From positions 1 through 64,000 of the forward strand of contig NZ_JARWSK010000010.1 in the NCBI RefSeq assembly GCF_031081985.1: DNA of 64,000 nt, read 5' to 3'. The position numbers and the translations under genes are program-made. Under the pieces are notes generated by a model. The model was not told the DNA's origin and ran no database searches. It saw only the letters and a list, made by a program, of their open reading frames with translations. Below, piece after piece: positions 1 through 8,178 of this stretch. Numbering within the stretch: the stretch's first letter is position 1; the number at the start of each line of letters is the position of its first letter. This DNA is from Komagataeibacter xylinus. GTDB taxonomy: Bacteria; Pseudomonadota; Alphaproteobacteria; Acetobacterales; Acetobacteraceae.

Positions 1-283
1 CCCCATAAGGGTGGCTTTTTTTGTGCCCGAAATCTACCGTAGGAAACATATAGGAAACAGACGGAAAGGTAAGCCGGGCGCATTTTTGTCCGATTTTGCA
101 ATGGCGTGAAAGCGGGGAGGGTATTCCGTTGCCTGTTTCAGGGTATGATCCTGCGGTAATCCCCCGATTTTTAGTGGGGCGTTGAATGAGAATTCAGGCA
201 GATGTTTTGAGGCTCAGGACCTATTAATTTATTGAACTGAGTGGGGTATTGTAATTCACAGGCTTACCGATGGAGGTTAGGCA

Positions 284-652
284 GTGAGTGACGTGTTTTT
301 GCTGTCTGAGAGCCAGATGGAACGGATCAGGCCGTTTTTCCCTCTGGCTCATGGGGTTTCGCGTGTGGATGACCGTCGTGTTCTGAGTGGGATCGTTTAT
401 GTGATCCGCAACGGTCTTCAGTGGAAAGACGCTCTGAAAGCGTATGGTCCGTACAAGACTTTGTATAATCGCTTCATCCGGTGGAGCCGCCTGGGCGTCT
501 TTGACAGGATCTTTGTCGCCCTGACAGAACAGGCAGGCCGTTCGAAGCGTCTGATGATCGATGCGACACATCTCAAGGCGCACCGGACATCAGCCTCCCT
601 GCTTAAAAAGGGGGTTTTCCCCGCCATATCGGACGCACGAAAGGCGGCCTGA
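284..652 (+). CDS. IS5-family transposase, N-terminal frame (OrfA)
   Basis: This frame encodes 122 residues with the usual IS5 N-terminal DUF4096-type region (residues 1-75: start MSDVFLLSESQMERIRPFFP, then a GVSRVDDRRVLSGIVYVIRNG core) and the first catalytic aspartate in LMIDATHLKAH near residue 94. It ends at a stop shortly after the KKG stretch, while the rest of the transposase continues in the -1 frame. A purine-rich GGAGG at about 272-276 sits just upstream of the start. Alone it lacks the second Asp and the Glu, so it is either the regulator form or the front half of the frameshift product. Confidence 0.85.
   Translation: MSDVFLLSESQMERIRPFFPLAHGVSRVDDRRVLSGIVYVIRNGLQWKDALKAYGPYKTLYNRFIRWSRLGVFDRIFVALTEQAGRSKRLMIDATHLKAHRTSASLLKKGVFPAISDARKAA
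607..613 (+). other. Putative programmed -1 ribosomal frameshift site (A AAG GGG)
   Basis: In the OrfA frame the codons read aaa-aag-ggg-gtt, giving the heptamer A AAG GGG that matches X XXY YYZ. Slipping back one base joins OrfA to the downstream frame, which has a stop at 604-606 and then runs open as KGGFPRHIGRTKGGLNSKLH, the normal IS5 transposase sequence at this point. Frameshifting at such A/G runs is established for IS5-family elements; here it is inferred from sequence only. Confidence 0.7.
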
Positions 653-1047
653 ATTCAAAACTCCATACCGTGTGCGATGGTCTGGGTCGGCCTGTCCGTC
701 TTCATCTGACTACGGGACAGATCAGTGACTTCAAAGGGGCAGATGTTCTGCTGGCGCACCTGCCGGAAGAAACAGAAGAGGTCATCGGGGATCGGGGTTA
801 TTACAGCAACCGGATCAGACGATATCCTGTCGAACGGAACATTACCGCCTGCATTCCACCGAGGAAGAACCGGAAATCAAAGCCATCTTACAACTGGCAC
901 CTGTATAAAAAGCGCCACCTTATCGAAAACATGTTCGCAAAGTTGAAAGACTGGGGACGTGTAGCGACCAGATACGACCGCTGCGCTCATACAGTCATGT
1001 CTGCAATCCACATCGCAGCAAGCTTTATCTTCTATCTCAAAGAATGA
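607..1047 (+). CDS. IS5-family transposase, C-terminal frame (OrfB)
   Basis: The catalytic C-terminal half of the transposase, read after the -1 shift. It carries the second aspartate in VIGDRGYYSN and the glutamate in HLIENMFAKLKDW, completing the DDE triad together with OrfA, and ends with the typical AAS-FIFYLKE tail. The first ATG-like codon in frame is at 670, but homology clearly starts earlier (IGRTKGGLN), so independent initiation at 670 is unlikely. Both halves look undamaged, so the element could still be active. Confidence 0.82.
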   Translation, partial: KGGFPRHIGRTKGGLNSKLHTVCDGLGRPVRLHLTTGQISDFKGADVLLAHLPEETEEVIGDRGYYSNRIRRYPVERNITACIPPRKNRKSKPSYNWHLYKKRHLIENMFAKLKDWGRVATRYDRCAHTVMSAIHIAASFIFYLKE

Positions 1048-1285
1048 GTCCTGAGCCTAAGCCTAACGACTAGAAGGATAAAGCGAAAAAACTTCACCTG
1101 CCACGTCGCAAATGCCAGATCGCTAAGGCACGGATCTTCATCCGATGATCAACGCCTGCATATCGGAGTTGATAACGTCTGTATGTATGGTGTGCGTCTC
1201 AGTCAGCATCGGTCGCCGGGCGCCCCCCTGTGGGTGACGGCGCAGCAGACTGAACCGAGGAAGGTGCTGACCTGCACGTACGCTT

Positions 1286-1750
1286 TCAGAGAGTTAGAGG
1301 CCGTCCATCCACGACCTCCTTCATGACAAAGAATGTTCGTGTCTGACGTACGCCTGGCAGGGCGATAAGGCGGCTGGCGTGAAATCTGTTGAAATCAGCC
1401 ATATCCTTTACCCTGATTTTGAGAAAATAATCAAAATCTCCCGCTACAAGATAACAGTCCAGAATCGTCTTGATATTGTGTACGGCCTGTTCGAACAGAC
1501 CGAAGCTGTCGGGCGTCGAGCGGTCAAGAACGACCCCGACGAGAGCGAGTGTACCAAAACCGAGCAGCGCCGGTTCGAGCTGTGCGCGGACATCGCGCAC
1601 GTAACCATCTGCCATGAGTCGCTGTACGCGGCGATGACATGTCGCCGCGCTGATATTAGCCTCTTGTGCCAGTTCCGCATTGGGCATCCGGCCATTCTTT
1701 TGGAGCAGGCGCAGCAAGGATATGTCGATTCGGTCCACATTTTCCAGCAT
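1286..1750 (-). CDS. acdR: Lrp/AsnC-family regulator, probable AcdR activator of ACC deaminase
   Basis: A 154-residue protein with an N-terminal winged helix-turn-helix (residues about 5-60: DRIDISLLRLLQKNGRMPNA then AELAQEANISAATCHRRVQR) and a C-terminal RAM/AsnC ligand-binding domain ending in LPGVRQTRTFFVMKEV. The open frame extends upstream to 1855, but homology starts at MLENVDRID, so I take the ATG at 1750. It is transcribed away from acdS, with about 190 bases between the two starts. In Burkholderia, Azospirillum and Pseudomonas a divergent Lrp-type gene, acdR, senses ACC-bound partners and controls acdS; the assignment here rests on that arrangement plus family membership. Confidence 0.78.
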   Translation of the reverse strand: MLENVDRIDISLLRLLQKNGRMPNAELAQEANISAATCHRRVQRLMADGYVRDVRAQLEPALLGFGTLALVGVVLDRSTPDSFGLFEQAVHNIKTILDCYLVAGDFDYFLKIRVKDMADFNRFHASRLIALPGVRQTRTFFVMKEVVDGRPLTL

Positions 1751-1939
1751 GAAAGGATCTTCCGATTTGAGTGATATTTTATGATCTATTTCTATGTAAT
1801 TATCGATCATACAGGAAGAAGTTTGTATTATGTTGGACCAATAAGGAAGCACCATTCATAAGGAATGTGAGATAGTGCGGACGCAATCACTGAGGACCGT
1901 CCAGCCATCATGACGCCCTCGTCATTACGGAGTCCGCCC

Positions 1940-2956
1940 ATGCTCAACCTCGACCGTTACGAACGCTATCCCCTGACTTTTGGCCCGACACCGATTGAGC
2001 ACCTTACGCGCCTTTCGGATTTTCTTGGCGGCGATGTGAATATCTACGCCAAACGCGAAGACTGTAATTCGGGTCTGGCAATGGGTGGCAACAAGCTTCG
2101 CAAACTCGAATATATCGTGCCCGACGCTCTCGCATCAGGTGCCGATACGCTTGTGTCCATTGGTGGCGTGCAGTCCAACCATACCCGGCTGGTAGCGGCC
2201 GTCGCGGCAAAGATCGGCATGAAATGTCATGTGATCCAGGAAAGCTGGGTGCCGCATGATGACGCCGTCTATGACCGCGTCGGCAACATCCTCATGACAC
2301 GGCTGATGGGCGCGAATTCCCAGCTTGTCGATGAGGGATTCGACGTAGGTATCCGCGATAGCTGGCTGAACGCGATGGAAGAGGTCAAGGCGAAGGGTGG
2401 CAAGCCTTACGCGATTCCGGCCGGCGCGTCTGTCCATAAATACGGCGGTCTCGGATATGTCGGGTTTGCCGAAGAAGTGCGCGCCCAGGAAGCGGAAATG
2501 GGCGTGAAGTTCGACTTCATCGTCGTCTGCACGGTTACGGGCTCGACACATGCAGGCATGGTCGTCGGTTTTGCCGACGATGGTCGTGCGCGGCAGGTCA
2601 TCGGCATCGACGCCTCCTTCACGCCCAAGCCGGTCAAGGCCCAGGTGCTCGACATTGCGCAGAAGACCTCGGCTCTGGTCAACGGCCCTGCCATTGCGGG
2701 TGACGATATCATTCTGATGGAGGATTACGCTTACCCTGCCTACGGTGTGCCTTCGAAAGAGACCGTCGAGGCCATGCGCATTGCCGCACGAACCGAAGCG
2801 ATGATTACCGATCCCGTTTACGAGGGCAAATCCATTCAGGGTCTGATTGACCTCGTGAAAAAGGGGTTCTTCCCCAAGGGCTCAAATGTTCTTTACGCCC
2901 ATCTTGGCGGTACACCAGCCATCAACGGATACAGCTACACCTTCCGCAACGGCTGA
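1940..2956 (+). CDS. acdS: 1-aminocyclopropane-1-carboxylate deaminase
   Basis: A PLP enzyme of exactly the family length (338 residues from this start) that splits ACC, the plant ethylene precursor, into 2-oxobutyrate and ammonia. The cofactor lysine lies in [10 protein letters not shown] (residue about 52). The residues that separate true ACC deaminase from D-cysteine desulfhydrase are the deaminase ones: Tyr-Glu in DPVYEGKS (family positions 294-295) and Leu in YAHLGG (family 322). The ATG at 1940 has GGAG eight bases upstream; a longer frame opens at 1910 but lacks homology. Its companion regulator is divergent on the left. Flanking insertion sequences suggest acquisition. Confidence 0.93.
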   Translation: MLNLDRYERYPLTFGPTPIEHLTRLSDFLGGDVNIYAKREDCNSGLAMGGNKLRKLEYIVPDALASGADTLVSIGGVQSNHTRLVAAVAAKIGMKCHVIQESWVPHDDAVYDRVGNILMTRLMGANSQLVDEGFDVGIRDSWLNAMEEVKAKGGKPYAIPAGASVHKYGGLGYVGFAEEVRAQEAEMGVKFDFIVVCTVTGSTHAGMVVGFADDGRARQVIGIDASFTPKPVKAQVLDIAQKTSALVNGPAIAGDDIILMEDYAYPAYGVPSKETVEAMRIAARTEAMITDPVYEGKSIQGLIDLVKKGFFPKGSNVLYAHLGGTPAINGYSYTFRNG

Positions 2957-3080
2957 GAACAAACGCGTCAAAGCGCGCCTGTGCATATTCGCATGGCGCG
3001 CTTTCTACCATCTCGTTGGAGACAAGAAGACTATCTGCAGGCTCGTACTGATCGTCATATATCAGACTTGCCTCGATCTT

Positions 3081-3104
3081 CCCCTGATAAGACATTATCA
3101 GGGG
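3081..3104 (+). terminator. Hairpin between convergent acdS and Lrp-type gene
   Basis: Perfect ten-base arms CCCCTGATAA (3081-3090) and TTATCAGGGG (3095-3104) around a four-base loop, followed on the plus strand by a T-rich stretch ending in TTTTTT. It lies between the stop of acdS (2956) and the stop of the convergent regulator (3110), where a shared terminator is expected. Confidence 0.75.
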
Positions 3105-3109
3105 ATAAT

Positions 3110-3604
3110 TTACTTGTATTTTATTTGGTTTTTTCGTTCCAGATGTTTCACTGGCAGCGCTGTTGTATATTTAACCTGATTCAACGCGAAACTTGATCTG
3201 ATGCTTGATACGCCGGGGATCTGCGTAAGAACCTCCAACATGAATTCCTGATAGCGAGGAATATCCTCAATGACGACGCGAAGAAGAAAATCTGCTTCTC
3301 CCGTCATGAGATAGCATTCCATCACTTCCGGCCGAGCCTGTACCGCCGAAATAAATACCTCCAGTGACTGCTTGTCCTGCTGCTGGAGAGAGACATGGAC
3401 AAAAACATTCACTGCGAGACCGAGTCTGAGCGGATCGACAAGCATTACTGTTCTCTTGAACACGCCTTGCGCCTTCATGTCCGCAACCCGACGCCAGCAT
3501 GGCGAGGGAGACAGGCCAACGCTTTCAGCGAGGTCGGCATTACTGATCTTTGCATTGTCCTGAAGGGCCTCAAGAATCTTGAGGATCGCGGTATCGAAAC
3601 TCAC
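3110..3604 (-). CDS. Lrp/AsnC-family transcriptional regulator
   Basis: An HTH-plus-RAM domain protein: residues about 1-60 form the winged helix (FDTAILKILEALQDNAKISN, then ADLAESVGLSPSPCWRRVA), followed by the AsnC ligand domain with ECYLMTGEADFLLRVV and the closing LTQIPGVSSIRSSFAL segment. No ATG fits the domain start, so I choose the GTG at 3604, giving 164 residues, close to the family norm; the ribosome site is weak and the start is uncertain. It is transcribed away from a broken EamA exporter gene, the classic layout for an amino-acid-responsive regulator and its exporter. Base composition is lower in G+C than the neighbours, which supports horizontal origin. The effector is unknown. 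Confidence 0.8.
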   Translation of the reverse strand: MSFDTAILKILEALQDNAKISNADLAESVGLSPSPCWRRVADMKAQGVFKRTVMLVDPLRLGLAVNVFVHVSLQQQDKQSLEVFISAVQARPEVMECYLMTGEADFLLRVVIEDIPRYQEFMLEVLTQIPGVSSIRSSFALNQVKYTTALPVKHLERKNQIKYK

Positions 3605-3748
3605 GGATTGTATGGGAAATATTTTTCTTGAAAATGATGAAAACGAGTATTTTATACCCAATAAGAGCAAACATTGGGTAAATTGGAAAGGATTTTTCCG
3701 CTGAAATAAATACAATGCGCTTTACCATTTCCATCCTGAGATAGCGCC

Positions 3749-4225
3749 ATGAATTCAAAGTCAGCCCAGACATCAATAGCCCCTCAGCCTGCCACCGTGG
3801 GGTAGCGACGTTTGTCTGGTTGGGCGTTATGGTTCTGCTATGGGGCGCGAGCTGGCCCGTGACAAAACTGGCGCTTGCAACGGTATCGCCCCTATGGCTT
3901 GCCGCAATCCGCTTTGGAAGCGCTGCCATATGTCTGTTTGCTTTCGTCTGGTGGAAAGGCCTGCTTGCCCGTCCACCTGTAGGCGACTGGCCGATTGTGG
4001 CCTCTATGGGCATGCTGCAAATGATGACCTTTACGGGGTTGGGTATGATTGCAATGACCAGGACTGATACCAGTCACGCGGTCCTGCTGGCCTATACGAC
4101 ACCTTTTTGGGGCATTCTGGTATCTTGGCTTGCATTTCGACAGACGCCGACACGTATGCAGTTTCTGGCACTGTTGGTAGGTTTGTCGGGAACAGCACTG
4201 ATCTGCTCCCCTCTGGAGATGGACT
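3749..4225 (+). pseudogene. EamA/DMT-family exporter, frameshifted and truncated by IS66
   Basis: The remnant encodes the first half of a ten-helix drug/metabolite transporter: after the ATG at 3749 (MNSKSAQTSIAPQPATV) the frame hits TAG at about 3803, and the continuation VATFVWLGVMVLLWGASWPV lies in the next frame. One missing G in the GTGGGGTAG run explains the shift. The second frame then gives four to five hydrophobic helices (including ALLVGLSGTALICSP) and is cut at the IS66 left end at 4226. The second EamA repeat is absent on the other side of the IS. By family and by the divergent Lrp gene it was probably an amino acid exporter; it is now dead. Confidence 0.8.
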
Positions 4226-4256
4226 GTAAGTATCCGACGAGGATCGCAGGCATGCG

Positions 4257-5593
4257 TTAGGCCGCCTGTGTATGAGTGGCGTGACGGGTGTTTTTCCAGT
4301 TCCAGGGACGCAGGTTGGGGAGCCGGGAGACGGGAATATCGTTGATCCGTCCGATGACATCAGCCAACCTGGCGTGGGAATCGACATCATTGAGTTTTGC
4401 AGTGACGATCAGGGAATACATGGCAGCTGCTCTCCTGCCGCTGCGGTCCGAACCCGCGAACAGCTAGGCCTTGCGTCCTACGGCGATGCCACGCAGGCTC
4501 CGTTCTGCCGCATTATTGGTCAGGCAGATCCGGCCATCATGGAGGAACGCCGTGAAGGTATCCGGTCGTCTGAGGATGTAGGCCATGGCCTGCGCGTCGG
4601 GCATGCGCCCAGCAGCCCGCCAGCGTTACGGGCGCAGGCTGCCGTCTCGGCTTTGCCAGGGCATTGTAGCTGGCGTAGGCATCGGCCTGCACGATGCCAC
4701 TCCAGCCATCAAGGTGAGTGGCAGGATGCTCGCCCCTGCGATCGCGGGAGTAGCCGAACCAGGCAGCAGGAGGCGCCAGGCCGCCAAAGGGGCGGTCATC
4801 GCGCACATAGGTCCATAACCGCCCGATCACGGTACGACTGCTGGCCAGAACCGGTACGGTGGTATCATCGGCATGTACCCGTTTTCCAGCAAGGACATGA
4901 TCTTTGATCAGTGCCGTCAGCGGTGCCAGTGTTGCGGTGCAGGCCCCCACCCAGCCAGCCAGGGTGGACGTATCCAACGCAATTCCTTCACGGGCAAAGG
5001 CTGCCGCCTGCCGGTTCAGGGGCTGCTGGTCCGCAAACTTCCCGACCAGGACAGAGGCCAGAAGGTGCGGTCCCGCCCGTCCGCGGACAAGGGGATGGAA
5101 TGGGGCTGGCAGCTGGGTAATGGTCTCGCAGTCCCGACAGCTGCACTTCTCGCGTATTGTCTGGATAACCCTGAACCGGCGCGGAATGACCTCAAGGGTT
5201 TCCGTGATGCTCTCACCCAGTTTCGTCAGTCTTGCCAAGCCACAGCAGGGACACTGCGTTGGGGCGGGAATGACAACGCGCGCGCGGCAGGTCTGACGGA
5301 AGGGGTCTGCGTCCGGCATGGCGTTGTGGACCAAGATCAGTGACCGGGATCGCTGTGCCGGGGCCATTAGTTGGGTCATCCTCAGCCATGCCCGTTTCCA
5401 GGTCCTCCAGCTCGAGTTCAAGCTGGTCAAGCAGCTGTTTCCCACGTTCCGACGAGGCGCCATAACGGTCGTGCCGCATCTTCGCGATGATCAGCCTCAG
5501 ATGGGTCACCATGGCTTCGGCTGCCGGACGGCCAGCCTCAGATGCCGCGAGAGCGGCCTGCAGATCACCGATTTTTCCGCGCACATCCTCCAT
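4257..5593 (-). pseudogene. tnpC: IS66 TnpC transposase, multiply disrupted
   Basis: The N-terminal frame (from 5593) encodes the coiled-coil and RHDRYGASSER-type region, then shifts frame between about 5390 and 5330. The second frame carries the zinc-finger region CPCCGLARLTKLGE and the catalytic core (HADDTTVPVL, VQADAYASYN, AGCWAHARR). After AHARR about 80 residues of the normal sequence are missing and the frame shifts; the tail (AYILRRPDTFTAFL, RICLTNNAAERSLRGIAVGR) continues in another frame and is interrupted by an in-frame TAG after GRKA before ending at 4257. Three independent lesions make this a clear pseudogene. Confidence 0.88.
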
Positions 5594-5661
5594 GCCCCAA
5601 GAGAGCCATATTATCTGGTGGTGGGGTACTGGAATTCACCTGCCCATCCCTCAATTCTGCG

Positions 5662-5997
5662 CTAGCCCGCGACATCAGGCCGCCATGTCCGTTGCGGATG
5701 CCGCCAGTCGATGCCTTCAAGCAGGTAACCCAGTTGCGCAGGTGATAGCGCAACAACGCCCTCTGCGGGCGATGGCCAGATGAAGCGGCCTTTCTCCAGC
5801 TGTTTGGCATAGAGCGACATGCCCAGTCCATCGTGCCAAAGCACTTTCAGCAGAACTCCGCGCCGCCCCCGGAAGGCAAACAGGTCCCCCGCATGGGGAT
5901 TGTGCCCCAGGGCCTCCTGAACCTTCAGGGCCAGACCTGGCATGTCGGTCGTACCCGTTGCCAGCCAGATTTGGACCCCGGAATGAACCGGGATCAT
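5662..5997 (-). CDS. tnpB: IS66 TnpB (Orf2-like) protein
   Basis: A 111-residue protein of the IS66 Orf2 family: it contains VQIWLATGTTDMP, the conserved FAFRGRRGVLLKVLWHDGLG block, and the RFIWP segment. TnpB is required for IS66 transposition but its biochemical role is unsettled. The start overlaps the end of tnpA by four bases (ATGA), as is usual for translational coupling in IS66. It appears undamaged, unlike tnpC. Confidence 0.9.
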   Translation of the reverse strand: MIPVHSGVQIWLATGTTDMPGLALKVQEALGHNPHAGDLFAFRGRRGVLLKVLWHDGLGMSLYAKQLEKGRFIWPSPAEGVVALSPAQLGYLLEGIDWRHPQRTWRPDVAG

Positions 5998-6422
5998 GGC
6001 CGCAGCAGCATAATCAGGCGTTCAACCCTCTCGGGTGGAACATCGTGACCAAAACGCAGGATGCTGCCATCGTGGAATGTAATTTCCATCTGGCCTGGCG
6101 CCTGACCTTCCTGCGCAACCGGTTCTGCCAGTCTGACAGGCACAAGGGGTCCCTCTTCAGGCCGTCTGCTGCGCCGACGGCAGTCCTGCCGCCAGCGATA
6201 GAGAAGACTGACATGGATCCCATGCTGGCGTGCCACTTCACGAACGGGAAAGCCGCTTTCAAAAGAGGCTTTTACAACCCGGAAGCGAAAAGCGGGCGTA
6301 TAGGCCCGGCGGCGTTCCCCCACAATCTCGATTGCTGCATGGTTTCTCCGGGCAGTCGCTGCGACCGTCTCGTGTTCATTCTCGATAAAATCGTCCATGC
6401 ATAGAAGAGATATCCGGTCCAA
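5994..6422 (-). CDS. tnpA: IS66 TnpA (Orf1-like) DNA-binding protein
   Basis: A 142-residue protein whose middle matches the IS3/IS66 helix-turn-helix family: RRAYTPAFRFRVVKASFESG, then REVARQHGIHVSLLYRWRQD. The C-terminal part (ITFHDGSILRFG, VERLIMLLRP) is the usual IS66 Orf1 tail. It probably binds the element's ends. Start choice between the ATG at 6422 and one eight codons later is open. The gene is intact inside a dead element. Confidence 0.88.
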   Translation of the reverse strand: MDRISLLCMDDFIENEHETVAATARRNHAAIEIVGERRRAYTPAFRFRVVKASFESGFPVREVARQHGIHVSLLYRWRQDCRRRSRRPEEGPLVPVRLAEPVAQEGQAPGQMEITFHDGSILRFGHDVPPERVERLIMLLRP

Positions 6423-6591
6423 TCAGTCTACAAGGCGGCTTCTACCGGATGCGTACCATCAAGCTGTGGCTACCATCTTTTGTCGACAGAACCTAAGGAG
6501 AACCTGAACCGGAGAAAATTGCGGCAAGTTTGGCATTCCCTTTAATTAAGGGCTTTTTGACGATGCAGTCGATCCCGTGCATGCCTTGTTC

Positions 6592-8178
6592 TCATGGGCT
6601 AGTATGCGGCGAGAGGACTGGCCCGGTCAGGTTGTCATCCGGGTCGGGGCCGTGGCTGTGGGGCGGTGGCACGTCGCCTGTGGAGCGTGCGTTATGCAGG
6701 CCGGAATACTGTAGCGGGTCGACCGAGAACAGCGTGTCGGGCGCGGGCAGGCTGGCGGCGTTCCATCCTCCGCCGCAGGCCCGGATCAGGCCGACCTGCG
6801 CCTGCAGGTAACGGGTCTGGATCTCGGCCTGCTGGATGCGGGCATCAAGCGTGCTGACCTGCGCGATCAGCACATCGAGATAGGTGGCAAGGCCGCCTTT
6901 ATACAGGTTCATGGTGATGTCCTGCGTCTGGCTGGCAGCCCCCACCGCGGCACGCAGGCGGCCGTTTTCACCATCAAGCCGGTTTGTGCGCGACAGGCCA
7001 TCCTCCACATCGCGAAAGGCGTTGAGGATGGTCACGCGGTAATGGTCGCGCGTTTCGCGGTAGGCGGACCAGCTCTGCTGCAACTGCGCGCGCCGCAGCC
7101 CGCCCTCAAACACCGGCATGGTCACGGTGGCGCCATATGACCACATGCTGTTGGCCAGGTTGGCGAGGTTGAAGCCGTTATCATCAAACCCCCCGTTCAT
7201 CTGGAAGGATACATGCGGGTAGAACGCCGCGCGCGCAATGCCGATGGCCCGGTTAGCCTGCGCCATCTGGCGCTCGCTCATGGCAATGTCGGGCCTGCGC
7301 TGCAACAGGTCCGATGGCAGGGGGGCGGACAGTGCGAAGCGGGTGGTATTGAGGCGGGCATCGGGCGCAATATGGAAGGATGAGGGGGCGACATTGACCA
7401 GAACCGCAACCGCATGCTCCATCACCTCGCGCTGGGCCTGAATGTCGAGCAGGCGGGCCTGCGTGGTGTAAAGCTGGTTCTGTGCGCGCGCCACATCCAG
7501 CCGGGAGGCCGCCTGATCCATCAGCCGGGTCTGGGTCACGCGCAGGGATTCCTCATAATAGCGGATCGACTGGGTATAGATCGCCGCCTGCGCATCCAGC
7601 CCGCGCAGGGTAAAGTAATCACTGGCCAGTTCGGCCTGCAGGCTTAGTCGTGCTGCGGCGTATTGCGCGGCCTGTTCCTGGGCATAATCCTTCTGCAGGC
7701 GCACGCGGTTGCGGATGGAGGACCAGAAATCCGGCTCCCACGAGGCCATGCCGCCATAGAACTCATCGGAATCCGTAATCGGCCCCTTGTAGCGGAACAG
7801 CCGCTCGGCCGAGCTTTTGTTGTTGCTGCCGCCAAAGGCCACGCCAAAATGCGGCAGCAGGTCGGCCCGGGCCTCGCTTACAATGGCGCGCGCCTGCAAA
7901 AAGCGCTCGCTGGCGGCCTGCAGGTCGCCGTTATGGGCCATGGCCGCCTCTTCCAGCGTATCCAGTTCCGGGTCGGCAAAACTCTGCCACCACTGCGCGG
8001 GAATGGCGTCATCCATCGGGTGGGCTACGCCAAACGGGGCCTGGCCCTGCCATGTGGCGGGAATGACGTAATGCGGCGCATGATAGGCGGGCGCAAGGTC
8101 GCACCCGGCCAGTGACAGCAGCGATATGGCGCAGGCAGCGCCCATGAACGTGGCGCGGTGAATGGTAGGGGCCATCAT
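6592..8178 (-). CDS. RND efflux outer-membrane lipoprotein (OprM/NodT family), system 1
   Basis: The outer-membrane channel of a tripartite efflux system, 528 residues. It begins with a lipoprotein signal ending in the lipobox SLLSLAGC (lipidated Cys near residue 26), followed by the family's LAPAYHAPHY start, GDLQAASERFLQARAIVSEA repeats and the paired OEP domains, with LLQRRPDIAMSERQMAQANR in the middle. The C-terminal 50 residues, rich in Pro and His, go beyond the normal family end. The start overlaps the adaptor stop by four bases (ATGA). It is the last gene of a pump-adaptor-channel cassette on the minus strand. Confidence 0.9.
   Translation of the reverse strand: MMAPTIHRATFMGAACAISLLSLAGCDLAPAYHAPHYVIPATWQGQAPFGVAHPMDDAIPAQWWQSFADPELDTLEEAAMAHNGDLQAASERFLQARAIVSEARADLLPHFGVAFGGSNNKSSAERLFRYKGPITDSDEFYGGMASWEPDFWSSIRNRVRLQKDYAQEQAAQYAAARLSLQAELASDYFTLRGLDAQAAIYTQSIRYYEESLRVTQTRLMDQAASRLDVARAQNQLYTTQARLLDIQAQREVMEHAVAVLVNVAPSSFHIAPDARLNTTRFALSAPLPSDLLQRRPDIAMSERQMAQANRAIGIARAAFYPHVSFQMNGGFDDNGFNLANLANSMWSYGATVTMPVFEGGLRRAQLQQSWSAYRETRDHYRVTILNAFRDVEDGLSRTNRLDGENGRLRAAVGAASQTQDITMNLYKGGLATYLDVLIAQVSTLDARIQQAEIQTRYLQAQVGLIRACGGGWNAASLPAPDTLFSVDPLQYSGLHNARSTGDVPPPHSHGPDPDDNLTGPVLSPHTSP

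Larger units (their letters stand above)
211..1058 (+). mobile_element. IS5-family insertion sequence (IS427/IS1031-like), complete
   Basis: A compact element of about 848 bases carrying a two-frame DDE transposase and bounded by matching ends: GGCTCAGGAC at 211-220 and its reverse complement GTCCTGAGCC at 1049-1058. Size, ORF arrangement and the A-AAG-GGG slippery site fit IS5-family elements that make transposase by -1 frameshifting. The flanking triplets I tested (TGA on the left, TAA on the right) do not give a clear target duplication, so the exact ends may be off by a base or two. It sits at the left edge of the accessory segment that carries acdR/acdS. Confidence 0.85.
4226..6456 (-). 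mobile_element. IS66-family insertion sequence, decayed
   Basis: An element with the IS66 order tnpA-tnpB-tnpC on the minus strand and related ends: GTAAGTATCCGACGAG at 4226 and, on the other strand, GTACGCATCCGGTAGAAG running in from 6456. IS66 elements normally duplicate eight bases; the flanks here (GATGGACT on the left, CATCAAGC on the right) do not match, so one flank was deleted or rearranged after insertion. Its tnpC has at least three lesions, so it cannot move by itself. Confidence 0.85.

Noticed and set aside
1-210. Possible integration site: repeated TAGGAAACA words and a T-rich stem near the left edge
   Set aside because: Only the edge of whatever lies upstream is visible, with no tRNA or integrase, so an attachment site cannot be supported.
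1059-1285. Possible gene remnant between the IS5 right end and acdR
   Set aside because: Short frames in both directions show no recognisable protein family; I see nothing definite.
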